From Liolophura sinensis (taxonomy: Eukaryota; Mollusca; Polyplacophora; Chitonida; Chitonidae), in the NCBI RefSeq assembly GCF_032854445.1, contig NC_088305.1, positions 377,001-441,000 on the forward strand: 64,000 bases of DNA. Reading direction: 5' to 3'. Below the pieces are notes generated by a model that had not been told where the DNA came from, did not search any database, and saw only the letters and a list, made by a program, of their open reading frames with translations. Of the stretch, positions 1 to 12,559 are shown one piece after another. The position numbers and the translations under genes are program-made. Every line of letters starts with the position of its first letter. Position 1 is the first letter of the stretch.

Positions 1-60
1 TTAGTGGTCGAGTGGTTAAAACACTGTCCTTCTAAGCGTGAGAACAAGATTCAGTCTTCT
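1..60 (+). repeat. possible tRNA-like SINE head, cut by the window edge
   Basis: The first bases read like the A-box end of a class II tRNA ('ggtcgagtggttaa'), as in the head of many tRNA-derived SINEs. No B box in the right place and no acceptor-stem pairing could be found, so it is not a tRNA gene. The left end is outside the window. Confidence 0.3.
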
Positions 61-1776
61 GTCTGGTCAAGCATGTGCATGCTGCGCTGACAAGACGACA
101 AATTGACATCCTTTGCTCATCCTCTTCTGGCGCTCCACAGGACGGGTTAACTCCTCTGCCCGGTGTCTCTATACTGTGAATGGTGTTTCATGCAGAGCTT
201 GCCAGTGATGCAGCACTGTAAATGTGACGACATTGGGACTTGCTGTCTACAATAAAACACTGTTGAAAGTCACTGTATACCCTAATCAAGCAAATATGAA
301 TAATCCTAATGGTATTGTTTCATTTATTAATCACTTAAGTGATACAGTTTTGTTAGTATTACCTCCAGAGGTTTAGCGAGTAGGTGTCGCGTTCATTAGC
401 GATCACTTCATCATTAATACCTTGATTAATGTATGTTATAAGCTATTATGTCACTTGTTTTTTTAGCTGAACACCCTCCAAAAATCTGCCTGGGCTCAAT
501 GTCAAAAGACGTGGAGATATGTGTGGACTTCTTCAATATGGCTTTCACTGTTAATATGCACGAGGAACACAAAACACAGTTGAGTGGCTGTCTTGACTTT
601 TGCTTCAATATCTACAACAGAACAATCAGTACTTTTCCACTGGGCTGTTTCCAGATCCCCAGTGATTCACACAAGGAAGACCATCCACAGATACCGTTAC
701 TAGGCAACTGGGTTCCTTGAGTGGCCGTTTGTGTGACTAGGAATGAGTTTACAAAGTTGCCCAGCTAACAGTATCCAGCTTTGAACAGGGAATAAGTTGG
801 AGAGTTTTGAACCAGATCCATTGCTGGGCAACTGCATGTGAATGTGCATTTTCCTTGGCACTGCCTATTCCACATTGTGTCACATGAAGACCCCCCAAAC
901 ATGTAATTATTGTAAAACAATGGGGTTGCCTGAGTTTGTGTTTTGTACCATCCATCATCACCAAACAAACAGAGGTTAAGACGCTACTCATGACGCCAGT
1001 TCTGCAATGAACAGCCAAATCCTGTTCCTAGGCAGTGGCTTACTGTCAAACACTTTCAGTTTCCCTTATTTTTAGCTGCATCCACATGTAGTTCACAGGG
1101 ACAAGAGGTTTCCTTACTTTTGAGGAATTCCTCCTTTTATGGCTATCTTTGTTACATGTTGATAAAAGTTGTAGAGTTATGATGTATCTTCAACCTTTTC
1201 AATCACTGCAACACTTGTTTAACTGGAATTTATGTGTACAATTATTGTGAAAATGACACTGAAAATGATTTCTTTGTGTCATTAAGGATGCAAATTTCAT
1301 AAAACTGTGCAAATTATTTCTCCACACCCTATGGTTCGCTCAGAATGTTTCAGATACAGTGGTGGTTGAAAAGGTGGAAGAATGAGGGTAACTTAATAGA
1401 GGTGAAAAATTATAAGATGTGTCAGACGTGTCCTCTTTTCGTTTTTTCCACTGTCTGTCTCATCACCTAATCTCCATGTCCTCCTGTTTGACCATTCAGT
1501 TTAACATCAAATTTTATATACATTGTACAATGTACATATAGTTGCTAGGCAACAAGTGTTTAATGTGTATATAAACCAGAATCATTCTCAATGCCAGTAT
1601 ACAGTGGATTGCAACAGTATGATGTAGTTTCCACCCAAACATTTTTTTATGGAATGATCTTTGTGATCGTTCAGTACGACGTTGATGCATCTACATGTAC
1701 TGGATTTTACACCTGCTGTGAGAAGTACACAGTGTATAGCCGTTGTGTGTGACATAAGTTCATCCAAAACTGTATG
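61..1776. other. intergenic, no gene seen
   Basis: Only short open frames without family resemblance, compositional bias or splice-flanked structure occur here. AT-rich unique-looking DNA. Confidence 0.5.
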
Positions 1777-1936
1777 TGTACAATTGTTTGTGTACAGCTG
1801 TTTGTGTACAAGTGTGTTTGTACAACCGTGTGTGTACAACTGTTTGTGTACAATTGTTTGTGTACAGCTGTTTGTGTACAGCTGTGTGTGTACAACTGTG
1901 TTTGTACAACTGTTTGTGTACAACTGTTTGTATACA
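1777..1936. repeat. 14-bp minisatellite
   Basis: About eleven tandem copies of a 14-bp unit of the form 'gtacaactgtttgt', with variants at the CTG/TTG and TTT/GTG positions. Overlapping open frames on both strands come from the repeat and are not genes. Confidence 0.9.
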
Positions 1937-2994
1937 GTTAAACAGACGTCATTTTTATGCAAAGCCGCAGTCTGGATTTCCCGTTTATTGTTTCTTCCAT
2001 GAATCATGACTGATTTGGGATCTTTTTGCCGTTTGTTCGTACTAAGATTGGAAATATGTTTTCATTATCTGGAGGCTTGCCTGGAGACTTAGAACAATGC
2101 ACACAGTCAAGGTATAATAGTAGGCCAGTAATCTTTACATACACCGGATTTTGTCAGATTAAGGGAAATAGAGGTGGACGATAAGTACATCACTGGTTAA
2201 AATTCTGCTCTCCTTTGTGGGGGCAAAAGTGGGTATGATAGTTTTAATCGTCCTAAGTAAGTGGACATGAACGGGAGCTCTGAATGGACGAAAAGCTGTA
2301 CAGGGATTTTGTTCTTGGACATGAAATTGCGTTGAGCATTTACTCTTGTGATAAACCCAAAGCTCAATCCTCAGAATGTTTGACCAGTAATGTACAGCTT
2401 TGGATACATTTTGAAAATGTAATTCATATGATTCCGAAGGCTAAAATGAGTTGATTACGAAGGCTCACGTATAAACGTACTTCACATAAATTGTGAGTTT
2501 GTCCAGATCTGATCAAATTTCGCTAACATGCCAAAGCATGCACTATGTTTGTGATGGACAGTTTACTGAGGATCAGTGGTGTTCAACCTTTGTTGTAGAG
2601 TATGTTAAAATAGTATGCTTTCCACGTAAGACACAAGTAGTGCATCTCTGAAAAAGGAATGCCTGATTTTTGATTCAGGGTTTGGGCGTTTTTATTTTGT
2701 CATCATGACTTCTGATAAATCAACGAAATATCATTAGTCCTGACAAAATAAACTTAAGAAATATTGAAAACTTTCGTTTTTCCGGAGTTCCATGACGTGC
2801 ATTTGGTAAAATTTATTAGTGGATCAACTAGATAATTTTCATAGCTGACTGTGATGAAGAACATGACCAGTGTTCAAAATAATAAGTATTTTCCACCATA
2901 GTTCAACGATGTACAGTACTGTAACAGTCTTGACAAAACCTAAAATTTCTTATGTTTCCTGGTAGTTGCTCAATGTTCCATGATCCCTTGTAAG
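1937..2994. other. intergenic, nothing recognised
   Basis: No conserved coding pattern, repeat or RNA gene was recognised in this stretch. Confidence 0.45.
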
Positions 2995-3064
2995 GCTGTG
3001 CAGGGATTAATGCTGTGCAGGGATTAAGGCTGTGCAGGATTAAGGCTGTGTAAGGATTAAAGCT
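2995..3064. repeat. short tandem repeat, about 18 bp x 4
   Basis: Four imperfect copies of 'ggctgtgcagggattaa' follow one another, the last with 'tgtaa' in place of 'tgcag'. Confidence 0.8.
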
Positions 3065-3739
3065 GGGTCTTTTTTTGTAGGAAATCAAAATATGATACAA
3101 AAAGGAATTAAAGGTCAGTCAAAGTCAATCAGTATTATATGCATATGTATACATTGTGCTAATTTATAAGACAAAAGTCCTGCAGGTTGTGTGGGAGATT
3201 TGCTGCAGTTGTTTGTGTGATAAATAATGTACAGAAATATTGTGGCAGAAAGCTTGATCATGTAAATTTCGTTGGGCATACCACACTTGGTAGACTGTTC
3301 TAAACTGTCTACTCTGTGTGACGCGTAAGAAAGGTTGTCACTAACTTGCCAAAAGTTCATTTAGGTCTCTCCGCGGGCACTCCGGTTTCCACCATGACAT
3401 TTCAACAAATTGACATTTAGTGTAAGGAAAGAGAAAACTTAGTTGTCGTTTCCGCGTATTTATATATACATATGTATTGCATGTACACTTGGGTTTTACG
3501 TTTACATGCATCGACACACATTGGCTGACAGTGAAGACAAAATTTCCTGGGTTAAATCCTGCAGTCTGGGCTCCTCTTGAATATGTGGCATTTCTAAATT
3601 CAGCACGGCGTAATCTGGATTTTATCATCTCGAAAATTCAAATCAGTAACAATTCGTTTATATCGTTTTTGAAAGGTGATATCGGTAGCATCATGCTCCT
3701 TACGGCGCATGCGCGGCTCTCAGCGTTCCTGTTATCGTC

Positions 3740-3802
3740 TTCATATGACATATGAATTGTGAAGTACGATGTAAAACTCAAATTATACATACATATATAC
3801 AT
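3740..3802 (+). mobile_element. SINE-B 3' tail fragment
   Basis: The stretch 'gaattgtgaagtacgatg' followed by 'taaaactcaaattatacat' and a TATA-rich run matches the 3' tail of the fuller SINE at 49883-50240 ('attgtaaagtacgacataaa' and following). Only the tail is present, as expected for a 5'-truncated copy. Confidence 0.55.
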
Positions 3803-5376
3803 TGGCTTGACATCACTGTCACCAACAGCAAATTTTACACGAAAATTTTAAACCACGCCAAGGTAACTGAGGCAGAAAGCGAGAACTCTGAACAAGAACT
3901 CCGTCGAAACCTTTGTTTTTAATAATACTTTGTATACATGCAGTGTGTACAACATGATTTTAACCAGTTTTATTTGTGAGTTGATGAAAGTGCCGTGGAT
4001 GGAAACCAGTGATGAAGCTATGTCTGAACAAGCCTACGCGATTCGCTCAGGCTCCAAAGATCAAGCATGTCTGATAGTGGCAGGGATGTAAGGCGATATG
4101 AGGAGTACGGGGTGGCCTGTGGGCCAATAAAGGGAGAGGGATTGGTGAGCCATTAAAGTGTCACATACACTTATGAACCAAACATCCAGCAAATGTCACT
4201 TCACAAGAACATGTAACTTCATCTACCTACAGATATAGATCAATCATGTAAACCATACGCGTATCTTGTCACCTTTGACGTCTCATTATATACCCATTTA
4301 TGTCATTGGTAGCTTGATTAGCCGTCGACCATTGAAGTTGCATGGCCGAATCCATCTCTCGCTAGTTCTATAGTAGAGTACCTGAACCCTTTATAACTCC
4401 CCTTTTGTAAGAGATTTTCCATGTACATGTATACCAGGCGAAGGGACAGTTGTTTTCGCCGGGCTCTTGTTGGTTTTGTTTTCATTTCGTACTGGTAAAC
4501 CTGCATGGTTATAACAGAAATATTTCAGAGTAAGACGTGAAACTCCAATCAAACAAGTAAATAAATACACATGTATAACGTATCTGATACACGTATTAAT
4601 TACACACGTGGCTATATACGTTGTATTATATAACACTGCATTAGTTAACTATAATTTATGCGATGTGCATGACACAGTTATGGGGTATAGCCTACATACA
4701 AATTTATGTACACGTATTCTTGTGTAGGGAAAATGTAAACGATTATATATTTTATTACTTTGATGATGTGTTTGTGTAAAAAGTGTGCAAGTTATTTATC
4801 CGAAAGGAATACGTTATTGTGTCACAATGAAGTTTTGAGGATCTCGACACGATCTGCCACATGCCTTATTGCAAATCATTGAAATTACTGATGAAACAAC
4901 TTTTCAATTCTCCCAGGTTGGCATTTGTACACTTCTACCACGGCAGTGAGTGTTTTTTAGAGAAATGTTTAATACCTCATTTTAAGATTGTAGCGGATGA
5001 AGATCTCCATCCATGGTCTTCCCTTATATATCTGCATTTACTGAGATTTCTTCGATGAAGGGCACGTTCCTGACAACCTTGACGTATATGCAGAAACAAT
5101 GATAACATAATGCATATACATGTAGTATCAGTGACTTTGTGTGAAACTGTCCCCAGAAGAAAAAGGCTTTGTTTGTTGGAGTTTAGATGCTGACATGTAG
5201 GTCTTCCAAGCACTGTAGAGACATGTCAAGGTAACGTACAGGATATTTGACGAAATGAAACTCCTAATATAGAAATAATGTTAGTAATGCTTCCATATTT
5301 TGGCGTGTAGCCTTTAATGACGTGTAATGACGTATATGCAGTTGTCCGGTTATATAGAAACGATTGTAAATAATAA
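3803..5376. other. intergenic, nothing recognised
   Basis: AT-rich DNA with many 'acatgta' words. Open frames are short and show no family features. Confidence 0.45.
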
Positions 5377-5416
5377 ACTACACCACTCCAATCAAATGAT
5401 ACAAATTAAATGTTAC

Positions 5417-5486
<70 letters not shown>

Positions 5487-5534
5487 TGATGTAATCTACA
5501 CCACTCCATTCAAATGATACAAATTAAATGTTTC

Positions 5535-5591
<57 letters not shown>

Positions 5592-5642
5592 GATGTAATC
5601 TACACCACTCCAATCAAATGATACAAATTAAATGTTTCCCTT
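5377..5642. repeat. triplicated 54-bp block separated by (AT)n tracts
   Basis: A block beginning 'ctacaccactccaatcaaat' and ending 'atgttacccttat' or 'atgtttcccttat' occurs three times (near 5377, 5485 and 5588). The first two copies each lead into a pure (AT)n run (about 5419-5484 and 5539-5587). Block plus microsatellite behaves as one composite unit. Confidence 0.9.
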
Positions 5643-6069
5643 ATCAATTAAAGGACTGAAAGTTATAGTTAAGGTATATAGGTTTCTCAGCATCTCAGAT
5701 CCGTGCCGGCTCATTCGCTTGAGGTTTTATTCACACGGGTTCCCGTTAAATCGCTTTTGTATAAAATCGCAATCCACAGTGAACCCTGATTAATAAATAA
5801 ATGCTTCAAATTGACAATAAATATTACCACTCATACTCTGCTGATGTGGTAGTAGAATTTCGGCCAAGTTTGAGCATTAAACTTCAACTATTTCATTTTG
5901 TGAGGAAGATTAAAAGTTTTGCAGTTGACCCCAAAACGGGTTTGTGAAACGGGCCCGTGTCGTCGATAAGCACCTGATACATTAGGTCACAGGCTCGAAT
6001 CCAGATCTCATCGTTTCAGCTTTGTCTGTAAGGTTGGAGGTTTGCCAGGTCTAGGTGCATGTTGGTGTA

Positions 6070-6165
6070 TTTTTCCATCCGAGCATATAAACCTGACCGC
6101 CGCCATATATAAACGAATTCTTGGATACGCTGGTAAACTCTTGTCAGATAAAGAAATAAATGTTC
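6070..6165. repeat. dispersed repeat fragment
   Basis: The words 'taaacctgaccgccgccat' and 'gataaagaaataaatg' resemble 21295-21365 ('taaacctgactgccattat' and 'gataaagagcttctttgata') and a shorter stretch at 8127-8152. Probably pieces of one dispersed family. Confidence 0.35.
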
Positions 6166-6274
6166 AAGAGTTTTAGGACCTTTTTTTCTAAAGCGTTTTC
6201 AAGTTCCTTTACAGTTCAAGGCTTGCGCATTACAAGTCCATATGCATGAAGAGTTAAATAGTTAGGAATATTTT

Positions 6275-6475
6275 GATTAGTTCGAATCAAGCTATTGCTG
6301 GCTTTCTCTCCGGCCGTATGTGAGAATGCTGCAGCAACCTGCGGATGGTCGTGGGTCACCTCCACCACAACCACCACGGGCGCTGCTCGGTGTGCTCCCA
6401 CAATAATACTGGCCGCCATCGTATAAGTGAAATATTCTGGAGTGCTGCTTAAAACGCTAGTGAAACAAATAAATA
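6275..6475 (+). mobile_element. SINE-A copy, 5'-truncated
   Basis: It carries the SINE-A body in sense orientation: 'ggctttctctccggccgtat', 'cagcaacctgcggatggtcg', a 'ccgccatcgtataagtgaaa' core and a tail of 'aaacaaataaata'. The tRNA-like head is missing and there is a small insertion around 6365-6395. Confidence 0.75.
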
Positions 6476-6479
6476 CATT

Positions 6480-7104
6480 GATGAGTTGACAATGTATATG
6501 ATTTTAAGTGTTGTCAGAGATTCATAATCGTATAGGAGTTGCAGTTTCTTTCCGGTAGATTTTTTTTTACTGGCAGGCTTAATTTGTACCTATGTAATTT
6601 GTACAACTACACATGTAGCCTATACTTTGAATCCAACCCCGTTATTGACTTGTACATCTGATAGCGCTTTGTATATTCTACTGAGTTGAGGTAAAATAAA
6701 AAAATCCATTTATTTTGTTTTTTACAAAAGTGCATAGTTTCTTATTTGTTCCCTTATGTTCGTGTCCGAAAGATCTGGAGTTCAAAACGTGATCAGGGAT
6801 TTTGATTCTCAAGAGAGGTTCCTTGGTTGCCTTTGGTATCTAAAGCATATAACATCTAACGCTCCTGGAAAGTTATTTTGAAGTAAATTCCCTGTCCTCT
6901 GGAGTACGTACCGTTTAACCAAGCAAAAAGACACAGACGATAACAGCGTCCATGGAAGAGTTCTACAAACCTTTTACCAATGAAGTGGACAGATCTGGTC
7001 AAGCTATTGTTGAGCTCTTGGTTTGCCTTTACATGAAAGCTTTTTAAAAGGACATGCTGCCAACGTCGAAAAAATTGTGTTGTTGGTTTAGACATCATCT
7101 ACAT
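6480..7104. other. intergenic, nothing recognised
   Basis: No coding or repeat signature was recognised in this stretch. Confidence 0.4.
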
Positions 7105-7590
7105 GAAGCGGAGACCTCAAGATGTCTACTGCCACGTATCTCACTTTGAGTGAACAATCGCATGTTGAGTTTTACCCGGGTTTTCCCTCGACAATTAACA
7201 ATCAAGTCGCTGTATTTAGAAAGCCTGTTTTTGTTGTTTTTTTTTTTTGTTTTTTTTTTTTTGAGGGGAGGAGGGGGTCGGTTACTTCTCCTTGTCGTCT
7301 TATCGACGGGAGATGTTCAGCGAACTTCTCGGTCGATTCCTGAGCGAACGTTGCATTGTGGGAATCTGCACGCTGTCTCATTTGCATGTTATCTCGTTAT
7401 GCGGACAGTTAAGACCAGTGACGGATTCGCCCCCTGTAATTATTTTAATTGACACTTTTCGGAAAATATAGGACCAGGAGGTTTAGTTATGACTCAAATG
7501 CAACGCATTTTTTTGTATTTATCAGTTTTACCAAGTCAAACATTCTGAATTTCTTTCGGTGATATGTCCCTTCAAGTCATCCTAGTGACA
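7105..7590 (+). repeat. dispersed repeat, copy 1 (about 480 bp)
   Basis: It shares an ordered series of words with 56735-57260: 'agtgaacaatcgcatgttga' against 'agtgaacagtccaattttca', 'aacgttgcattgtgggaatc' against 'aacgttgcattgtgggcatt', and 'cacatgttatctcattggg' against 'tgcatgttatctcgttatg'. Copy 1 contains a T-rich run at about 7232-7262. No open frame spans either copy. Confidence 0.65.
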
Positions 7591-8229
7591 AGGCGATGTG
7601 TTATTCCTTATTCCTGAACAAGTTGCTGGAGTGCGCTTATTTACCATTTTGTTTAGCAAGCAGTCTTATTAAACCGATTTTATTTCAGTATGGTTTATCT
7701 CTAAATCTCACGGAAAAAATGTTGCTTCAATGTTAAAGCATACTTTCCTCAAAGTTAACAACATTTTGTGTTCTGTCATGTGCTTCTATCACTGGAAGGA
7801 ACAACTCTCGGACATAGCTTGGGTTAATTGACAGCGGCAGACGATACTCAGTTAAACACGTGACGCCACGTGCGGTCTGAATGATTCTGATTGGACAAGA
7901 AGCGACACGCTGAAAGACCCGCTGCTTTTACTTACCGCTGACAAAGGCGTTCTGCAGAACACCCAATCATTGGAACAACACAAGCCATCAATAGACTCAT
8001 CATAACGTTTTAAAAAAGCGCATCACCCACCGATTAGCATGTTGTTTTTACAAATGCGCCCAAGCTCTGAACAGTAGCAGTATCTGCTTATCTCAAGAGA
8101 GTTGAATAAACATGTCCCAGACTCGCATATAAACATGACTGCCGTCAGATCGTCAGGTTAAGATCTTTCTCCATACAGCAGTGGTATATACACTTCCCGA
8201 AGACAGATAATACCGAGTCCTAATTGAAA
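7591..8229. other. upstream region of the BTB gene
   Basis: Contains the 5' flank and presumed 5'UTR of the BTB/BACK gene. A 'catataaa' at 8127-8134 is at a plausible distance, but it lies in a word shared with dispersed repeats (about 6080 and 21295), so I do not call it a promoter. Confidence 0.3.
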
Positions 8230-11200
8230 ATGCATTTGACCGAATCTACGACCCAGATTCTGAGCGTTCCACAGTCAACCCCTGTCCGATTCGAGTTCAC
8301 AAATGAAGCAGCAGGTAAGATTGCCTATAATTTATTTTTCACTAATGGCTTGGAATGTCTCACAAAATTTTGCACGAAAGTGAGAAAGAAGAGATAAAAA
8401 TAAACAATGTGCATAGGTGTTAATTATTCATCTAGTTACATTTCAACATTGTTTTGTGCATGTAAAGTAAAACAAAGTTTCGGGTAAATAATGATTTTGT
8501 CACTAATAAATAAAGAAATAAAAAAAACAGGATAGAAAAGAAGTCTTATAGTTAATGTTTTGATGAGCTAATATAAGCTTTGTTCTCTGTTGATTTGCAT
8601 GCCCTTCTTCACTGGTACAAACATAAAGGTCTGCAGGACGTATTTTATTTTATTATGCTTTTGTCACTTGATTAGTAACCTGTAACGTATGATTGGAGGA
8701 CGTATGTTTGAATTATAGTATTGCTCATAATTACAAGATCTTAACGTTAATGCACCTGCGATCTTACCTGCAATGCACCAGAGATCTTCACTGTAATGCA
8801 TAAAACGCTGTGTTCGTACTCAGGCATAATCATTGTATATGTATGCCGAGAACACTGTGTGACGTCACTCATCTAGCCATCCCAACAGAAACTTGATCTG
8901 CATTGATAAGGTTATATGTCGTCGCTATTGACCATAAACAATGGTGAAACATTTCTAGTTACTTTTCAGAGTGTGAGTCAAGTGATTACAGTTCGACCAT
9001 TATCGAGACGTGCGAAGCACCTCCACGTCAACCCAAACGGTCCCGCCATTTTCACAAGAAAGACCAGGGTCAGTCTTCCGGCGCCGTTATGACCTTCAAG
9101 AACACCAATGCGCTGTGCGGTGACCTTGAGAAGTTACTCAGTCTGCCGGAAATGTGTGACATCAAATTCCTTGTGGGAAAAACAAAAACTGCGGTGTATG
9201 GCGTGAAGGCGATATTGGCCACGAGAAACAGGTATGTGAAGACTTTTTTTACAAGATTTCCTAATTCGTTTCTTGGATTTGTGTTCTACCCATATACCTG
9301 GATAACTGAAATGAAATTAATCAATAATAATTAAATGAATTGGAATAAGACTTGTGGAAGACATGTATACTTTGAAAATCGTGCATTCAGAGAAAACTCA
9401 TACATTCCATACATTAACAGCCCAGGTTTGAAATTACTAAACAGACTTTTTCTCTTTTGTAAAGTGAATGAAAGTTTTAATTTAACGTATATCGCAAATC
9501 ATGGAAAGCGTTTAAACGCCATTTTCACAGTTCTTGGTTTATGATGAACCATTTACTGCTATAGGTTTACGTCTTTAATCGTTTTAAAGTTTAAATATTA
9601 TAATCGCATTCACCCTACAAAAAGTACAATCATGACTTTATAGTTTTATAAGTAATGAAAATCATTTATATTCAAACAAGCAGTTAATCTTGTTGTTATT
9701 CTATTTTAATTTCACAGATCATTTTTTAGCATGATTTTGTCTGAGCAGAAATGCACTGTACATCCTAACAACAATAACAGCACCCCAGCTGCCGCGTCTA
9801 AGAAGACCAGTTTTCTCTCCATGATCCGAGACCGCCTAGCAAGAAGAGCGCAAGCCCATCACCTAGTCCTGAAAGTCCCCGAATTCGACCCAATCAGCTT
9901 CCGGAAAGTCATCACATACTTACAAACAGGCGACATTAAAGTTGATATCGCTGACGTTATTGGTGAGTCCCATAGGTTGATTCATATCTGAAGAAAGACT
10001 TATTTCTTTATTTATTTGATTGGTGTATTACACAGTACTCAAGAATGTTTGACTTATACAACCGCAGCCAGCATTATGGTGGAAAACACATGACCCGGAA
10101 ATAAGAAGAGAGAATATGTTGTTTTCCTCCTTGTTTGCACCCAATGCAAACAAATCACAGCACAGTTTATTTATGTATTGGATAGGTGTTTTACGCCGTA
10201 CTTGAGAATATTTCACTGATACGACGGCGGCCAGCATTATGGTGAAAGGAAACCGGTCAGAGCCCGGGGGAAACCTACGACCATCCGCAAGTTGCTGCAA
10301 CACCCATAAAAAATCAGTCTTCAAACAAAGCCTTATTGACCATGGCCCTTGTCTGAATGAAATTTGCAAAAGTTACATGATTCGACTCTAAACTGATTAT
10401 TATTACGCAGGATATATAGATATATAAGATAATCTTGTCATTTTAAAATTTGAATATTCTATAGAGTTAGTCATTATTCTTTTTATGTATATTTCTATTG
10501 CTGTTACCCGGCGTGCTTAACCTTGGTTTCCTTCAAGTATTGTCTGGTTTCCTACATTGATGAAACAGCCCTCCGGTGTAAAGCTAAAATACTCCAAACA
10601 GGAATACATTGATTACACGGTAACCGGTAACTGAGCTATTTTAACAGAATTGTCAGACATGTAATCTGATTTTACTTTGTAAAATACGCCTAAATTACTG
10701 AATGAATGAACGCCTGTATTTTCTCCTCAGGTGTGATGAACGCCGCGGACACATATGGACTAGAAGATCTCCGCGAAGCCTGCTTCCGATTTGCTCGGAA
10801 ATCGCTCTCAGTGAAAACAGTACTTAAGCTTGTGAAATCTGCCGAGGCGTACTGGACGTTTAAGTGGACAAAGTTGTTGATGAGCCAGGTAAGTGTACTT
10901 AGTTTCTGTTACAATTAATCTACATGTATCCGGCGAGAATAAACCTTTTGAACGAAACCAGTGAAATATTTGGATATATATATGCTGCATATGCAGAGCG
11001 CTGTAAATATGGTGTGGTACATGATAAACTGTGTATTGTTTGTGATACCGAGAACTTTGTAATACGGACAAATCCGTTTTCTTGGAATTAATTGCACGAG
11101 AGGAGCTAAACGTTGATATAACTTATACCAGAAGTCCATTACCTAGAAGTATGCAACTTCCCTATAGCAATTCTCCACGGCAAAGTATATATGTGACGTC

Positions 11201-12338
11201 ATCTGTAGAAGCGCGCGCCACCTGGTGGAGAAATGTGCCAACCTCTTGGGTCAAAATTGTGAACTGAATCATGGGAAATCTAATTGTAAACGGCTGCTAC
11301 TAGAACTGGTCACACCTTGAAAATGAAACACCGTATATAAAAACTACGATTTCTCTGATCATCTGCCAAGCAACTATAAAATAATTACTATCAAAGGCAT
11401 TGTTGTCTTTTGGCCAAACCTTGTCGTAATTTTTAGTCTATTTCAAAACAAACGCGTTTGGAACCCATCATGTATCAGCCGTTTCTCAAACGTTTGCTGC
11501 GCAACAGAGAAGAAAAATACATGGTTCTGCAGATACGTAACATAATGTTTCAGAGATCAAAGAAAAGTGTAAAGTGCCGTGGAGACAAGCTATAGCAAAG
11601 TTACATACTGCATGGTAATGCACTTCTGCTTATGCCTAAAAGATGTTTGTCAGAGGCGATGAATGGCAATACTAACGTACAGTACACGGACAATAGCATT
11701 TTGGTTTGCTAATACGGACATGACTTGCCCACGTGACGCATTAGTTGTACGGAGCGACAGCACATACATGTAGCATCACGCAACTTTTTTTCTCGTCATT
11801 ATTTCAGATCCTTAAATTCGTCTCCCGAAGAGCCAACACAATTCTAGAGAGCAAAGAATTTTTGACTTTGTCCCAGGAGTCGGCCGCTTTGATTTTGACT
11901 TCTCCGGAACTTTTGGCTGCCGATGAGAAGAAATGGGACACCGCACTCCGATGGGCTAAACGACATTGTAATCATACGGACAAGAAACTGATGAAGTTTA
12001 TGCTACGGCAGCTTACCAGTTCGATAAATTTTTGTAATATATCACAGAAAAAACTACTCAGTGAGGTAAAACCTCTTTCAGTTATTCCTGATGCCGCGGT
12101 GAACGTGGCCATTGATCACGCATCCAGCTCTCTGGTGGTGAATGGTCAGAACAGGTCTAAACCAGCCGGTGGCGGCGCACAAGTGTCTAGTAGGCCCTAT
12201 CAAACTGGACACATTAACCACGTGTTCACGTGTTGTAGTTCCGAATCCTTGACAACGCCACGTGAGCAACAGTCACCAAGGTCACCGTATTCTGAAAATG
12301 GATTTGTTCTGACTTCAGAGTCTTCATTGCTGATATGA
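8230..12338 (+). CDS. BTB/POZ and BACK domain protein (serine-enriched protein-like)
   Basis: Five exons join in phase into 426 aa: 8230-8314, 8970-9231, 9718-9962, 10731-10888 and 11808-12338 (TGA). All introns are GT-AG (GTAAGA, GTATGT, GTGAGT, GTAAGT donors). Residues 1-68 are Ser/Thr-rich with a basic patch (RQPKRSRHFHKK). The BTB fold runs from about 85 (LPEMCDIKFLVG, then YGVKAILATRNR, and later LVLKVPEFDPISFRKVITYL) to 215. It carries a low-complexity, basic insertion at about 128-160 (NNNNSTPAAASKK). A BACK-like region follows (about 220-330, FVSRRANTILESKEFLTLSQ), then a low-complexity tail. BTB proteins dimerise and often serve as Cullin-3 adaptors or transcriptional cofactors. Domain order and the insertion recall Drosophila gprs, but that orthology is from memory. 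The first exon rests only on its ATG, donor and phase, so M69 in exon 2 is an alternative start. Confidence 0.85.
10018..10102 (-). mobile_element. SINE-A 3' end fragment, inverted
   Basis: The reverse complement of the SINE-A tail and core ('gattggtgtattacacagta', 'cgcagccagcattatggtgg') lies in intron 3 of the BTB gene. Confidence 0.7.
10165..10320 (-). mobile_element. SINE-A copy, inverted and 5'-truncated
   Basis: Inverted tail 'ggtgttttacgccgtacttg', core 'gacggcggccagcattatgg' and body 'acctacgaccatccgcaag' are present. The tRNA-like head is absent. It lies in intron 3 of the BTB gene, just after another inverted SINE fragment. Confidence 0.8.
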
Positions 12339-12539
12339 TGTTACGGAATGGAAGGAGAGAGAAATTCTGGAATTGAAACAGTTGTCTCAGTGAATCACGC
12401 GATTAATATATTTAAATACAGATAGAATGTGTATTTATTGGGTTAATTCTTTTCCCTTGAAATCTATTTCATCTTTTTAAAATTTGTACAAAGACACGCT
12501 GATTTTTCGATATATTTTGCTTTGTATATATGGAAATTA

Positions 12540-12545
12540 AATAAA
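12540..12545 (+). terminator. poly(A) signal AATAAA of the BTB gene
   Basis: A canonical AATAAA lies about 200 bp after the stop codon, with a T/G-containing stretch downstream ('ctagtttgttatac'). Confidence 0.6.
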
Positions 12546-12559
12546 GTAACTCTTGCTGC

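Noticed and set aside
8127-8134. TATA box for the BTB gene
   Set aside because: The word lies within a dispersed repeat motif that also occurs near 6085 and 21298 and is not specific to a promoter.
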